DNA from: Nissolia schottii
Taxonomy: Eukaryota; Streptophyta; Magnoliopsida; Fabales; Fabaceae
DNA length: 64,000 bases
Direction of reading: 5' to 3'
Assembly: GCA_003254905.1 (NCBI GenBank)
Contig: QANU01055992.1
Location: forward strand, 240,216 to 304,215
Under the pieces are notes generated by a model. It saw only the letters and a list, made by a program, of their open reading frames with translations, was not told the DNA's origin and made no database searches. The translations under genes were made by a program, and so were the position numbers. This document shows, one piece after another, positions 11,708 to 24,060 of this stretch (the first letter of the stretch is position 1; the number at the start of each line of letters is the position of its first letter).

Positions 11708-13972
11708 ATGGCTCTCAAGGCCGTTCACGTCTCCGACGTCCCTTCCCTCGATATCGTCCAGGAGAATGCCTCTCTCTCCCTCTGCTCCCCCCGCTTCTCC
11801 AACGGTAAATCTTCTTTTATTTTATCATAAGATCGAACGATTTTTACCTGCTGTTGCTGCTGCTGCTGCTGCTGGTGCAGCTGCAGAATATTATCGAAGA
11901 TAGTTCAAATTTATTCATGTATTTATTAATTTATACAGAGGTGGAGATGAGCCGAGGCGGGTTGAAGATGCCAAAGTTTTTGGTGATCGGGCATAGGGGA
12001 CACGGCATGAACGTCTTGCAGTCGTCGGATCGGAGAATGAGAGCCATCAAGGAGAACTCCATCATGTCCTTCAACGCCGCAGCTACTTTCCCACTCGATT
12101 TCATCGAATTTGACGTTCAGGTATTTACTTTTTCTACAAAACTTTAATTATTATCTTTTTCTTCTTCTTTTTTTATTAAGAACAGAATCGGACAATATAA
12201 ATAAAGAATAAAAATAAAAGACCATCGCAAAGTTAGACTCGTGTTCTTTGTGCCCGGCACCGAGCGACGTGCCGTCGCCGCGTATTTCTTCCAATCCAAG
12301 GACTGATGAATCCCACACACTTTTGGTTTCCATTTTTGCCCCCTCTTTTCGCCGCGTGGCATTTTCTGTAAGGAAAGCCGAGCTATATTTCTGGGCATTT
12401 TTTCCTTTTTTAAAAGAAAATGAACTGGTCTTCTTCCCTTACAAAGACGACTTTTTCTTTTGCTCTTTGATTGTGTCCTTTGAATTTCTTTGTGCAATTC
12501 AGTTGAATCGGTACTGATTGTCTACCTGGTTTTTTTGCCCCTTTTTTTTTTGCGGGCATTTTTTTCTCCTAAATAAAAAAAATTGATTTGGCTTAAAAAA
12601 TTGAAGGTGAAATGAAGAGAAAAAAAAGACAGAAAAGGTTAAAGCAAAAATGCGTTTTTGTAGGTGACAAAAGATGACTGCCCGGTCATTTTCCACGACG
12701 ACTTCATCCTCTCCCAAGAGAATGTAAGCCCTCATGCCAAAACCCTCATATCTTTTTTTTTGTTCTTCTTCGCTGTGTTTCTTTTATTATTGGTTCTGAA
12801 AGTCGCATTTGGGGGGTTTCTTTTTGTTCTCTCTCTCAGGGCAATGTTTTTGAGAAGAGAATCCCGGATTTGACCCTGAACGAGTTCCTTTCCTACGGTC
12901 ATCAAAGAGAGGCTGGCATGGAAGGGAAAGTGTTGCTTAGGAAAACAAAGGACGGGAAAATAGTGAAGTGGGACGTTGAACAAGATGACTCACTCTGCAC
13001 GCTCCAAGAAGCTTTCGCCAAAGTGGAACACTCTTTGGGTTTCAACATTGAGCTGAAATTCGATGACCACATCGTCTACGAGCAAGACCATCTTGTCCAT
13101 GTCCTCCAGGCCATCTTGAAGGTACATCGCCCATGTGCATATGCACGCGTACACAAGAAATGTTGAGAAAAATGTGAATTCTGCTTGACAAAATTTTGAT
13201 TAGTATTATTAACTCGATGAACATTGTGGGGTGGCAGATTGTGTTTGATTATGCCAAGGATAGACCTATAATCTTCTCAAGCTTTCAGCCAGATGCAGCT
13301 ATACTCCTTCGGCAATTGCAGAGCATCTACCCTGTAAGTGTCTCCTTCTTGTTTGGTTGCTCGTGATTTTGAAGAAGACATTGTTGCTCCTTGGCTGGTT
13401 TTGTTCCTTTGAAGTCGAGATCTTAATCTGACGATTGATGTTGGCAGGTATTTTTCTTGACAAATGGAGGATGTGAAAACTATTATGATGTAAGAAGGAA
13501 CTCCTTGGAGGAGGCTTTGAAGCTCTGTTTGGATAATGGTTTGCAAGGGATTGTCTCTGAGATCAAAGGAGTATTTAGAAACCCTGCAGCTGCAACCAAG
13601 ATCAAGGAGTCCAATCTCTCTCTCCTTACCTATGGCAAATTAAAGTATGCTTGTTTTCTCCTATCTGTTTTCTGCCTGATTATGCATGCGTATACATAGT
13701 ATTCTGGTTACTGATTTTTTTATGGTTTGACATTTGCTTGCAGCAATGTTCCTGAAGCTGTTTATGTGCAACATCTGATGGGAATTGATGGGGTGATTGT
13801 TGATTTCGTCCAAGAAATAACACAGGTGGTTGCGGATATGATAAAGCCAACAAATAGCAACGTTGTTGGCGAAGAGGGTGTGGCTGAAGGGACGGGGAAG
13901 TTTAAGCCTCAATTCTCGCAGCAAGAGCTGTCTTTTCTTTTGAAGCTCATTCCACAATTGATACAGATTTGA
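11708..13972 (+). CDS. Glycerophosphodiester phosphodiesterase (GDPD1-like), complete
   Basis: Exons 11708-11804, 11939-12120, 12664-12723, 12840-13121, 13238-13333, 13448-13644 and 13744-13972 are joined by GT-AG introns with matching phases, giving 380 aa. The enzyme hydrolyses glycerophosphodiesters (deacylated phospholipids) to glycerol-3-phosphate plus alcohol, a step in lipid turnover and phosphate recycling. Catalytic signature residues are present: HRGHG at 51-55, EN at 71-72, E89 and D91 in EFDVQ, and H104 in VIFHDDF. NIELKF follows in exon 4 and GIDGVIVDFV near the C-terminus. Length and architecture match the plant single-domain GDPD1-3 group (Arabidopsis GDPD1 is plastidial). The first 30 residues are Ser-rich without a clear cleavage motif. 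The ATG was chosen because it follows the CT leader and keeps phase with exon 2. Confidence 0.95.
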
Positions 13973-14536
13973 AGACTCGTTATTCACATACGGATAGTCT
14001 TAGGAGTCCTTTTTATTTTATTTTTATTTTTTAATTTAAAAAAAATGAATTAAACATGAGCAGTGGAGGGGGGTTCCATGAAAAGCTTAACCCTTGTGTA
14101 CATGTATAGTTTCTTGATATCATTGAGAATGAAAGAGTGAGTGAGATTATGTATGTCAGTGATTGTGTGGTGGTCCTCCTTACATATATATAGTTGACAG
14201 CTTCTCTTCGTTGTATCTAAATTACGCGTCTCGCTTTCTTGTGTCCCATTGCAATGTAAAAAGATGAATTTGGTCACCTCCTTTATTTTTAACCAAGCTA
14301 GTAGTAGAGTTTTGTACTGTTAAAACTGGACCTGAATTGGGGAAAAAGAATCGCTGCCGCAACTTCATGAGTCATTTAGGACCAAGTGAAAATTAAGGGG
14401 TGGGTACATCACAGTTTTGAAGAGTGCAGGCTGTTTTATATTTTTTTGGTAATATGAGAGAAACAAAAACGAAGCAACCACGGGCCCAACACCCTTGAGT
14501 CCTCAACTATGATATGAAGAAGCTTTGCAAGAGGGT
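13973..14536. other. 3' flank of the GDPD gene
   Basis: Presumed 3' UTR and AT-rich spacer. A poly(T/A)-rich stretch lies at 14010-14045. No gene or RNA recognised. Confidence 0.5.
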
Positions 14537-15094
14537 TGTCCCATAATGTGATCCAGATTGACTAACACATCTGCGGAACGGTACACTAGTCCCCTGTGGA
14601 GAAGAACACAGATATCAGCAATAACGGGACTCACAAGATGGAAACGAGGAGTCCGAAGCTTTGGCAAACGAAGAGCTTGGGTAGAGTCACTTTTGTTACG
14701 GACTAGCCCAAATGGGCCTCTGGATTGGGCTCAACGGATAGTGGACTGTCAACCCAACCCACTGCTCCTCAAAATGGAAATCTCATAACAGAACTGAGAA
14801 TCATGGGAAGATCTCCGGAGAGATCTTTGGCACCCGCGAGGGAAATCCTTAACTGCGGAGATCTTCCTGGGAACTACCCCATCGAACCCCAAGGCCGATC
14901 CTCACTCATAAAAGGACTTGGGATCACTAGGTATGAACCAAAACCCTTTTTGATATCAAACCCCTAATAATATAAAATCCCTTACTTGGTCATCAGAGTG
15001 CTTACAGGTACCCTCACCACTGCGAAGCCCATTGAAGGATCCACCAAGGAAACTCGGAGTCCTCAAAGAGTCACTAGAGCATTATTTCAATACA
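14537..15094 (+). mobile_element. Ty3/gypsy 5' LTR (left edge approximate)
   Basis: The segment ends directly before TTGGCACTGTCTGTGGGGA (15095-15113), a primer-binding-site context typical of plant Tat/Ogre-like Ty3/gypsy elements, where the usual form has 'ggcgcc' in place of 'ggcact'. A gag-like region follows. The left edge is set at TGTCCC after a purine-rich run and is a guess. A matching 3' LTR was not found. Confidence 0.55.
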
Positions 15095-15165
15095 TTGGCA
15101 CTGTCTGTGGGGATTTACGGCTTACCACACCTCCGGATGACGAATTTCCTTCGTGACGATCCCAA

Positions 15166-16771
15166 ATGCCACCTAAGCTCACAAGGAAAACTTACCGTGC
15201 CGTCACGTTGATGGAGAACCACTAAGGAGCGGCGTCTGCCATCAGCTACGCCCATCCAATCACAAATAACTAGATCCAAGCAGAGAAAGAGATCCCACAC
15301 GATCAGCCGCAGGCGACGGAACAAGGCAACGAGGAAGAGTTGCCTCCCGCACCCGACTAGGCCATCGTGGTACGAGATCAGGCGACAAAAATCCAACAAC
15401 TATAAGCAACCCTCGAACAACTCCAACAATACAGTGAGCAGCGAAAGAATGATGCTGAGATCTACGAAACCGCTAAGAGAGCCTGAGAAGAGGTCGATGG
15501 GAGATGGACAGAGGCCTAGAAGCGAGATAAAAAAAAGAATCCCCACCTCGGCGGTATCAACCACGAGGAAGGCCAACACCCAACACACAACACCACGGAG
15601 GAGCAAGTCTTTGAATCCGCCTAAGGGTCCACCACGGACCCTACGTGCCGAACGATAGACATAAATCGAGCAGCACCTAAAAAGGCCACCGGGAAAGGGA
15701 AGAAGACCCACCCTTTCTTCGATGATATCTTAGCAGCAATCTCCGCGTATGAATTCTGCCCACCTACTGGTATGGAGTCGTACAATGAGACATCAGACCA
15801 CAACACCACTTAGACGCATTCGGTCATTGAATGGATCTTGACAGATCAATGAATGCCATCCAATGCAAATCTTTTCCTGTAACATTGCGAAAAGGTGCCT
15901 TCAACTAGTTCAACGCATTGCCTCCAAAATGCATCTGTTGTTTCAACGAACTAGCGAAAAAGTTCATCACCAATCTCACCACACGAAGAACGAAGCCCAA
16001 GACGGCCGTAAGCCTCTTGGGGGTGATCAAGAAAACAGACGAGACGCTTTGATAATATTTAGATCGTTTCTATAAGAAATGCGCACAGGTAGAAGATTTA
16101 CAGCTGTAAGTGGTCCTCATGGGTCTTACCAACGGCCTCAAAAGAGGAAGTCTATTCTCCAAGAACCTTTCAAAGTGACCTTCATAAAGCCTCATCGAGA
16201 TACAAAAGAGACAGAAGAGTACTTGTTCCAAGAAAATGGAATAAAGGCAGTAAAGGGCGATCTACAAAGGGACCCTGTGGAAAGCTCACGGCAAAAAGGA
16301 CCCCACAAATCTCCTATACACCCCTCACGATCTCTCTCACTCAACTGTACAGAAACATACAACACATTGACGGATTCCCCAAGCCCAAGCACATACGGTC
16401 ATACGGTTCTGCTAGTACCATGAGTTATACGGTCACGACACGGAAGACTGTATCGACCTAAAGGATAAGGTAGAAAAACGGGTATGCAGCGGGCGACTAG
16501 AAAGGTACATCCTAACGAACCAAAAAAGACGAGGAGAGGACAAAGATCAAGAATGACAACACCCCCTAGAGATAATTGCAGGCCCAATAATCCCACGGAA
16601 GAGAGGACTGATTGAGCTGATAGGGCCGACAGAACTAATAGGCCAGCTAGAAGACTCGAGACCAACAGGGTCATCAATACCATCGTAGGGGGATTTGCGG
16701 GCAGAGGAACAACCAAATCCACCCGGAAAAGACACCTCCAAGAGGTGATCCACTCAGAAAGAGATGGAATT
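15166..16771 (+). pseudogene. Decayed Ty3/gypsy gag
   Basis: The frame opens MPPKLTRKTYRAVTLMENH at 15166 and then needs several frame and stop corrections. It contains recognisable gag pieces: near 15790 DHNTT, near 15870-15930 a CKSFPVTLRKGA stretch, and around 16090 CAQVEDLQL and VLMGLTNGLKRG. Just before the end (16668-16740) is INTIVGGFAGRGTTKSTRK, the signature near the gag-protease junction of Tat-like Ty3/gypsy elements. Many stops look like C-to-T changes, as expected from long methylation-driven decay. Protease, RT and integrase are absent because another repeat begins at 16772. Confidence 0.7.
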
Positions 16772-17830
16772 TGTCACACCCCAACTTAGGGATGTGACTG
16801 GCACATAAGGGACTAGTTCCCATTTCAAAAGCCTCTGGAATGTTTTTCTGTAAAAACATGCATTTTAACTTTAAATAATACAAATAAAACCTTTCATTTC
16901 TGAATAAACATAAACTTTTTTACATTAAACATAAACATACATGATAAAATACGTGATTGGCTCGAGGATCATGCCTGTATACAATTGGACCACTCTAGAC
17001 ATAACTCGATTACAAAATAAAAATAAACTAACAATTCCTATAGGTAGCTTTACCTCAAGTTGAACTTCTAACTCTTGGATTCTGATGTCGCTACATTGAC
17101 CATAAACTCCATGCTCTACTACGCTGCTTCATAACCTGTAACTGGATGGGGAAGTGAGGGGTGAGAACTCTGGGGAGAGTCTCAGCGAGAGGCCGTTTGC
17201 ACGGCGACATGGGACACTTTGAAAATGATGACATGCGAATGCAATACATTATATATAACAAGCATAAAACATTTTTATAATAATAAATAGTACGTAAAAA
17301 CATTTGAAAACATAAATTAGTTGAGGAGTTCTCTAGATAGATGTTTCGAGCATTATGGTTTAGCTATTCCTGAAATGTCCAGGTTTTACGGTCTTGCCCT
17401 AATCTACATGACATGATACATGATACATGACACCGAGCATCATGGGATACTATGCCCGGGCTTTGCAGTTTTTCCCTAATCTACATGAATCCTATTCTAT
17501 TTTACGATCGCACAAGGTATACTAGGGTCAACGTAGGCTGTTGCTGACTTAGATACACTCCCATGAAAACAATTTTAAATAAATAACATAACATGATAAC
17601 ATAATCCTTATACTGATAGCATAACATGACTTAATATCTTTAAGTGTTTTATCTTGGAAAAATAAAGGTCGATTAAGATCTCATGCTTAGTGAGGTTCCC
17701 AGGTAAGAGAAGTGTGTCACAATGGACATCTTAACTACCAAGTTTTGTCTTTAGCCAAAACCTTTCCTTAACATAAGTCTTCTCCCACCAAACTCTTTCC
17801 TAATCATGATCTTTTAAAGGTTTAACAAAA
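16772..17830. mobile_element. LTR-like repeat starting TGTCACACCCCAAC
   Basis: Starts abruptly at TGTCACACCCCAACTTAGGG inside decayed gag. Its 17361-17800 part is the inverted counterpart of about 5000-5230. It lacks coding capacity. LTR ends of this family are near palindromic, so orientation is left open. The right edge is approximate. Confidence 0.5.
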
Positions 17831-18985
17831 CAATATGAATATCACTTAGTATTGATCATACACACACAACATGAATATAAACTACCTCCAGTCATCTTTC
17901 TCATTGCCTGAGTCATGGTTTTGCAGTTGTCACTGTTGTGGTTGTTGTTGTTCTTGCCCTCACCCATGTGAATAGAAGTCACCAATGTCTGGCATGGGGG
18001 CAGTGATGGCATATGCTCCCTTATGTTAGCTGGCGCTAGGAAGCGCATCATTTCACCAAGGGTATGTCATGCTAGAAATTAGTTGGAAGGGTAATGCCCC
18101 ATGAAATCCTGTCTGGTCTCTAGTAGAAACATCTATTTTTGTAGAACATTCATCCCATAGGGGTCTTGAGTTGGAAGGGGAGGTTGTTTCTCTATCAGTT
18201 CCTCATGGCCTGCAAGTGGTTCCCTTTCCATTTGTGTGATGCTTGCTACAATGGCTTTGGTGGTGATCAGGCAATGAAACCCAAGAGTGTTGGTTGCATT
18301 GTAGGTCTTGTTCATGTAATCTCAAATTACCCTTCCTGCATTGACACTTTTTCATGCCATTAAGCAATAGAGAAAAGTGCAAGTCTTCTTTGGAAAGGTT
18401 CATGTGTAGCTATTGGGTTTTAACCTGGGGTTGACAATTTTTTGCCATATTCTATCCTCGTCGTTTAAATTTCCCATCTTCATATTCTTGGCTTTGCCGA
18501 TGGGCTTTATATCCCAGTCAGTCCCTCTTGGCATATCACATTGTACATTGCATTTAACTAGTTTTGAGAGGAACTGCACACCAAAGTCTAGTGCTCATCT
18601 TCATCTTCATTAGAAATATTTTAGAAATTGTTGATTGTTATGGGGCTAAAATTTACCCACTAGCCTCGAAGCTTAATCCGTTCATTAGGGTTTGTATAAG
18701 GTAGGTTCGCATAAAATTTGGCCACAAGCTAAGAATATGTGGCAATTTCTAGTTTTTCTATCAAGTGGAACCAATGGTGGTCCTCAATACTTGCTTGTAC
18801 CAACTCCAAGAGTAGTGTATGGGAATGAAGCCTCGCTTTGCTAAGACCCCGCTATATTGGATGTGTCTTTGAAACTTTGACTCGACTTCCTCCGTTTGGA
18901 ACTAGAAGTTGTATGGAGCTTGTCTTTTAGTGCTCTCCCTTTCGATGATTGTCCTCTCTCCATTCTGCCTCACTCATGATTACCT
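17831..18985 (-). pseudogene. 'Putative plant transposon protein' type ORF, decayed
   Basis: On the minus strand a start-like frame reads MERGQSSKGRALKDKL near 18965. Downstream come SIEDHHWFHLIEKLEIATYS, then FYANLPYTNPNERIKLRG, then DRIWQKIVNPRLKPNSYT and YNATNTLGFHCLITTKA near 18270. The order (defence of an N-terminal helix, 'W..I...L.P..HT', 'LGFP.LIT') matches the conserved region called 'putative plant transposon protein' in retroelement-associated ORFs of legumes. Stops and frameshifts are frequent. Its function in intact elements is not established. The downstream end abuts the repeat at 16772-17830. Confidence 0.55.
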
Positions 18986-20764
18986 AAAAATAAAGAAAGC
19001 AGCGTATATATCCAATTTGTTAACAACAAGTGCAAAGTTTCCATTGGGCTGAACAACCCAACTTTAACAATGCACACAATCAAGTTCGAGTAGACAAAAA
19101 ATTACAAACCACATCCAATTAACCAACACTGTACAAAGCAATCCAACTATCTCACTACAAGCATGCATGTTATCACTGTAATGCTCAGTTACTATTTTTG
19201 TTAATCACAATCAAATCCTAAAATTTAATTATTGACAAAAATAATGACCAAGAGAATTTCCAATTCTCAACAACAAAATTTTTCATATATCACAACTTTA
19301 ATAAATTGTCAAAAACCCAAAATATCCAAGAGGCACGGATTAAGGTTTCTGATCACTAGCGGCGCGTTGGAGCATCTCACTGTTTTCGACGCGTTGGAGC
19401 GCGTTTTGGGTGCTGCAATGCTTCTCCGAAACCAAACTAGGCCCTTGTGACTTGGGCTATCACACGAAAAATGAAAACTCTTGGATTCATAAAGAATAAG
19501 ATGAAAACGAAAAAAAATGATGTAAGATTGGGGAAGAAGAGAGAGAAAATGAAGAATAAGAAAAAAAAATAGAAGAAACACATATTAGAGAGAGTGAGTC
19601 GTACAATAGTTAACAGATTTTAAGTTGTACGCAAAATATTTTTCATAATAAATTATACATCATTGAAGTTTTGAATAGCACATAGCTACAGTTCCGAACT
19701 TGGAAGGCTAATGTGGTAGGAAGGGAGGAAGATTTAGAAAGATGGATTACTCGGGTAATCCACATTGCTTTCAAAGTAGTAATGTGAGTTACTTCTATGA
19801 GAGTTGTCTATCTAGATTACCACCTCTAGATAATAATAAATAATAATAATAATAAAAGTAGTAATAATAAAAATTAATAGAAATAGAAATAATAATAAAA
19901 GTAATAATATTAATAAAAAATAATAATCATAATAACAATAAAAATAAAAATAATAAAATAAAAATATAATAATAAGGAATGTGTATTAGCTCGTAATCTT
20001 TTTTATATACCAAACAAGTTAATATAAATTTTCAATTATATGACTTGTGCATATCAAACATAACAATTTAACATTATCAATAATATAACAAATGGTAATC
20101 ATCCTATAAGTTAATCCAAATTTCCTGCTAATCTTGGAGGCAATGTATCAAATGCACCCTAAGTTAGTCCAAACACACACATCAATTTGATCTTAAAAAA
20201 ATTAGTTCACATCAATTTAATTATAATACTTTTACTTTATATCAATTTTGTACTAAAAATAATTGAGATCAACTTAATCTTAATACTTTAAAATTAACAT
20301 TAATTTAATGTGATCATTGTGTGAACGAAATTGAAAAAAATTTGATTATCAATAAAATTAATGTCAAATTTTTAAATATTAGAATTAAATTAACGTAAAA
20401 AACTTTTAGAAGATTAAATTCATCTCACAATAAATGTTATAACCAAATTTGTTATTTGATCCTTTTCAGGGTCAATTAAGATTAGCGGAATCACAGAGAC
20501 ATAGTTAAGGAAAATTGTCCCTTCGACTGTAAGTAACCGAAACTACGTTTAAACCTGAACACACAGTATAAGATTTCCAAATGGTATAACTAAAATATAC
20601 TTCCGGCATACACAAAATCGTAGGTCACGTAAGGACCTATGAAGGTTAAAGCAGTATCAGGTTCCTGGTTTATTTTATTGCTTCATCTTGTGGTTTGTTT
20701 AATTGAATACGCTAAAGGTTTTCTTTAATCAGTTTGTACAGTAAAGAGTTCCTTCATCGCTAAG
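18986..20764. other. Intergenic DNA with TAA/AAT microsatellite
   Basis: Holds a long imperfect (AAT)n-rich tract at about 19829-19975 and AT-rich DNA on both sides. Bases 19320-19450 are GC-richer ('ggcgcgttggagc', 'gacgcgttggagcgcg') without a convincing reading frame. No gene recognised. Confidence 0.5.
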
Positions 20765-21216
20765 CTATATTGCATGGGTATTCCAATTTTTAAAAAATTA
20801 CCTGTATTGGTACGTACCAGTACGAGTACGCCCGAATACGGCTAGGTACGTATCCCTATTTTTTTTATAAAAAAAATAGAATAGGTGTGGCGGGGTATAG
20901 TGCGAGTACACCAGTTGGTCAAAACTACATCGTTTTGATTAATTTTTTAAGTTTGATTTACTAATCAGACCTTAGTAAACAAATGTAATCCCCTAACTTC
21001 TCATTCAATCCTCTACGCCTCCTCTTTCAATCCACGCCCCCTTTGATTCCTCTTCTTTTCTAGTGCCCTTGTCTTTGGGATGTGACATTCTATACAATAT
21101 CCTCGTTCTCCTTCTTCTTCAAAGTAGCATCCAACAAGAATCACCATTTTCAAAAAAAAATTATATCTTGTACCCGTACCCAGTAACGGTGCCGTACTGA
21201 TATCTGTGCAACATAG
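20765..21216. mobile_element. hAT-like non-autonomous DNA element
   Basis: Left end 'ctatattgca' and right end 'tgcaacatag' form 10-bp terminal inverted repeats with one mismatch. They are flanked by 8-bp TCGCTAAG (20757-20764) and TCACTAAG (21217-21224), a hAT-type target duplication with one mismatch. Subterminal blocks are also inverted: 'ggtacgtaccagtacgagta' on the left, 'cccgtacccagtaacggtgc' on the right. No transposase reading frame. Confidence 0.62.
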
Positions 21217-21237
21217 TCACTAAGCGTAGGTTGGAGC
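21001..21237 (+). repeat. Duplicated segment, copy 1, left of an N
   Basis: Base 21238 is N. Bases 21001-21237 recur at 21242-21478 with very few differences (for example cctctAcgcc/cctctAtgcc-type C/T changes). Probably an unmerged assembly overlap. Confidence 0.9.
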
Positions 21238-21241
21238 NTTT

Positions 21242-21478
21242 TCATTCAATCCTCTATGCCTCCTCTTTCAATCCACGCCCCCTTTGATTCCTCTTCTTTT
21301 CCAGTGCCCTTGTCTTTGGGATGTGACATTCTATACAATATCCTCGTTCTCCTTCTTCTTCAAAGTAGCATCCAACAAGAATCACCATTTTCAAAAAAAA
21401 ATTATATCTTGTACCCGTACCCAGTAACGGTGCCGTACTGATATCTGTGCAACATAGTCACTAAGCGTAGGTTGGAGC
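21242..21478 (+). repeat. Duplicated segment, copy 2, right of the N
   Basis: Second copy of 21001-21237. It includes the right end of the hAT-like element and the same flank ('ctaagcgtaggttggagc'), as expected if two contig ends overlap. Confidence 0.9.
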
Positions 21479-22450
21479 CCCTGGCACTTGTCGAGTGTTC
21501 GTACCGTAGAACAATTTGTTCAAGTTCTGTTTTCCCAGTTTTCCCCTACTTTCTTTACAAATGAAACGTGATTTAATTCAAAACTAAAAGAAGATTAGCA
21601 ATTAACAAAGTAGGCTTTAACTTGAACAGTAAAAAAACATACAAAGGTAAAACACAAAATTAGTAACGTAAAATAAATATGTAACCGCAAACGATGAACT
21701 TTTTGTTTTGTTCTGAAGATGAACTTGTATATCAGATTTAGTATAATGGTCCGATAGGTTTGTTGCCTAGTCCACTTAACGTATCATACATGGACCCGAG
21801 TTTGTGTCATGACATATATAGATACAATTTGTAAGCCTTTCCATCATTATTATTCTAAAAGCCAATTTTATTTTTAATCTAATATTTAAAATGTATGTCG
21901 GTTTGATCTTGAAAAAAATTTGACATCAATATAACTCTAAAGAGATAATTTGATCGAAGATTTAATTTTTATTTTTTTGACAAAGGTGTGGGTCATACAT
22001 TTTGTCCAACTAGGAAGTTGAACATGGCTCTTTAATTCAATCACTAAACTATGAGGTTAATAGCAAGATTTGATTTAATAGAACACTTTTGTATGGGATG
22101 AATTTAATATTGATTCGAAGTGTTAGAACTGAATTAATGTGAAAGAGTTTTCTTACGACTAAATTGAGATCAATTTTGTCAAGAACCATTAGCTCAAATG
22201 ACATCTCTATTGGTATTGAGTTAATAGGTTGTGTGTAAAAAAAACACACATACACAAAATCAGTGATCTCTATCTCAAATATTAAAATGGATTTAGGGAA
22301 CACATGATGGAATAGTTGCCCAAGGTGATTAGATTGACAAAGTCAAGCGATCATCACCCAGGTAGAAAAAAAAAATTGAGGTCACTTTTACAATATTAGA
22401 ATTAATACAGTGAATACAAACCTCTCCATCATTTAAGAGTCATTTATTTC
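21479..22450. other. AT-rich intergenic DNA
   Basis: No gene, RNA or repeat structure recognised apart from short A/T runs. Confidence 0.5.
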
Positions 22451-22842
22451 GACGGGTTCTTTGGTGCCCCTAGAAGCACCATACCTCCCATTTAAAATAA
22501 CACAAGTTAACATTGTTTTAACTTAAAAATTGTCAAATAATCATAAAAATATTCACAATGATACCTTAATTTATGTTTTGTTGTATAGTTTCCTTAATTT
22601 TTATTTTAAAAAATTGAATCCCCAAATTTGAAATAAAAAAATTAAAAGAACGGTAAATAATCATATAATTTCGAGATTTAGTTTTCGAAAATAAAAATTA
22701 AGAAAACTATGTAACCAGATATAAATTAAGATATCATTATCAACATTCTTAAAATTATTTGACAATTTTTAAGTTAATAGAATATTAAATTACATTTATT
22801 TTAACTGGGGGTATGGTGCCCCTAGTGCCACCCAAGAATCAC
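22451..22842. mobile_element. Foldback MITE, 392 bp
   Basis: The two halves are inverted copies over most of their length. Left 'ttctttggtgcccctag' pairs with right 'ggtgcccctagtgccaccca', and left 'aacttaaaaattgtcaaata' pairs with right 'tatttgacaatttttaagtt'. It is bounded by the 6-bp TATTTC on each side (22445-22450 and 22843-22848). No ORF. The superfamily is uncertain. Confidence 0.65.
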
Positions 22843-22965
22843 TATTTCAGAAACGCCCACAAACTTTTCTTTGGTAGAAGAAAAGCCCAAAAGCTTCCAC
22901 ATGTAAGTTTATACTTGAATTTATTAATTTGAATAAAACCTACTCCGTAGGTCCAAGCAGAAGAA

Positions 22966-24060
22966 AAATGTTATGTGTACATTAAAAGAGTGTACACCAA
23001 TTATACACTAACATTAAATATTGATTTTCTCTCTCATTTCCCCTCTTTCCCTCATTCACGTGATCTTCTTCTCTTCCTCACCTTCTTCTTTGTTTTTCTT
23101 TTCTCTTCTTCCCCACCCTCCTTTCATTTTTTTCACTTCCAAATTTTTTTTTCCGCTCTTATTCTTCTTCTCCATTTCTTTTTTATTGTTCATTTTTTCC
23201 CTGTTTCTTGCTTTTTTTGTTTTCATTTTTTTGCCATTTTTTGTTTGTTTTCATTTTTTTTTTCTTTAAAAGACGTTATAGAGAACATGAACGATGACAT
23301 TCTTCTTTGATCTATGTTTTTTTCTATGTTTTGTAATATTTTGATGTCGTGTAAAGTTGATTTATATGTGTGTTGTAATGTTTATTTTTAAGTGATGTAA
23401 TGTATATTTCTTTGTAGTGTAATATTTCAGTGTGATGAAATGTTTGTTTACGAATGTTATAATGTTTATTTTTAAGTGATGTAGCGTTTGTTTATTTGTA
23501 GTGTAATATTCTAGTGTGGTAAAATGTTTGTTTGTGTGTGATATAATGTTTATTTATGAGTGAAGTAATGGTTGTTTACGTCTTCTTTTTGTGTGGTGTA
23601 ATGTTTGTTCATGTGTAGTATAATATTTATTTATGTATGTTGTAATGTTTGTTTATGAGTGTTGTAATTCTTTATTTGTGGTGTAATGTTTGTTTATGCA
23701 AGAGTTGGTGGGGGAGCATGAGAGAGAGTGCGATGTTTATTCTTTGCTATTTAATTGGTATGGGTCTCATTTTATCTTTTTTTTTTGTTTGATAATATTT
23801 GTTTATTTGTTCTTTAATTTTTGTTCATCTGTTTTGTAATGTTTATTATGAGAGAACGTAGGTGTACGCTTTTAGTGTGTGAATGGGGGCACGAAAAAGA
23901 GTGCGACAGTTACTTTTTGACTATTAATACGTCAGAGATCTTGTTTTATCTCGCTTCTGTACATGAAAATGTTTGTTCATCAATTTTATAATATTTATTT
24001 ATCTGTGTTTAAAATATTTATTCATGCATATATACAAATTGGTGTAATTTTTTTTTTATT
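22966..24060. repeat. AT-rich element with 'gtaatgtttgttta' tandem repeats
   Basis: Opens with 'aaaaatgttatgtgtaca', like the start of the repeats at 35119 and 45490 ('aaaaatgttacatgtaca'). Between about 23330 and 23700 it holds roughly ten degenerate 35-45-bp units built on 'gtgtaatgtttgtttatg'. A T/C-rich tract fills 23020-23270. The long open frames there are composition artefacts. Confidence 0.5.

Noticed and set aside
23021..23310. Phe/Ser/Leu-rich plus-strand frames of 82-111 codons
   Set aside because: Product of a T/C-rich low-complexity tract; no start context, domain or splice partner.
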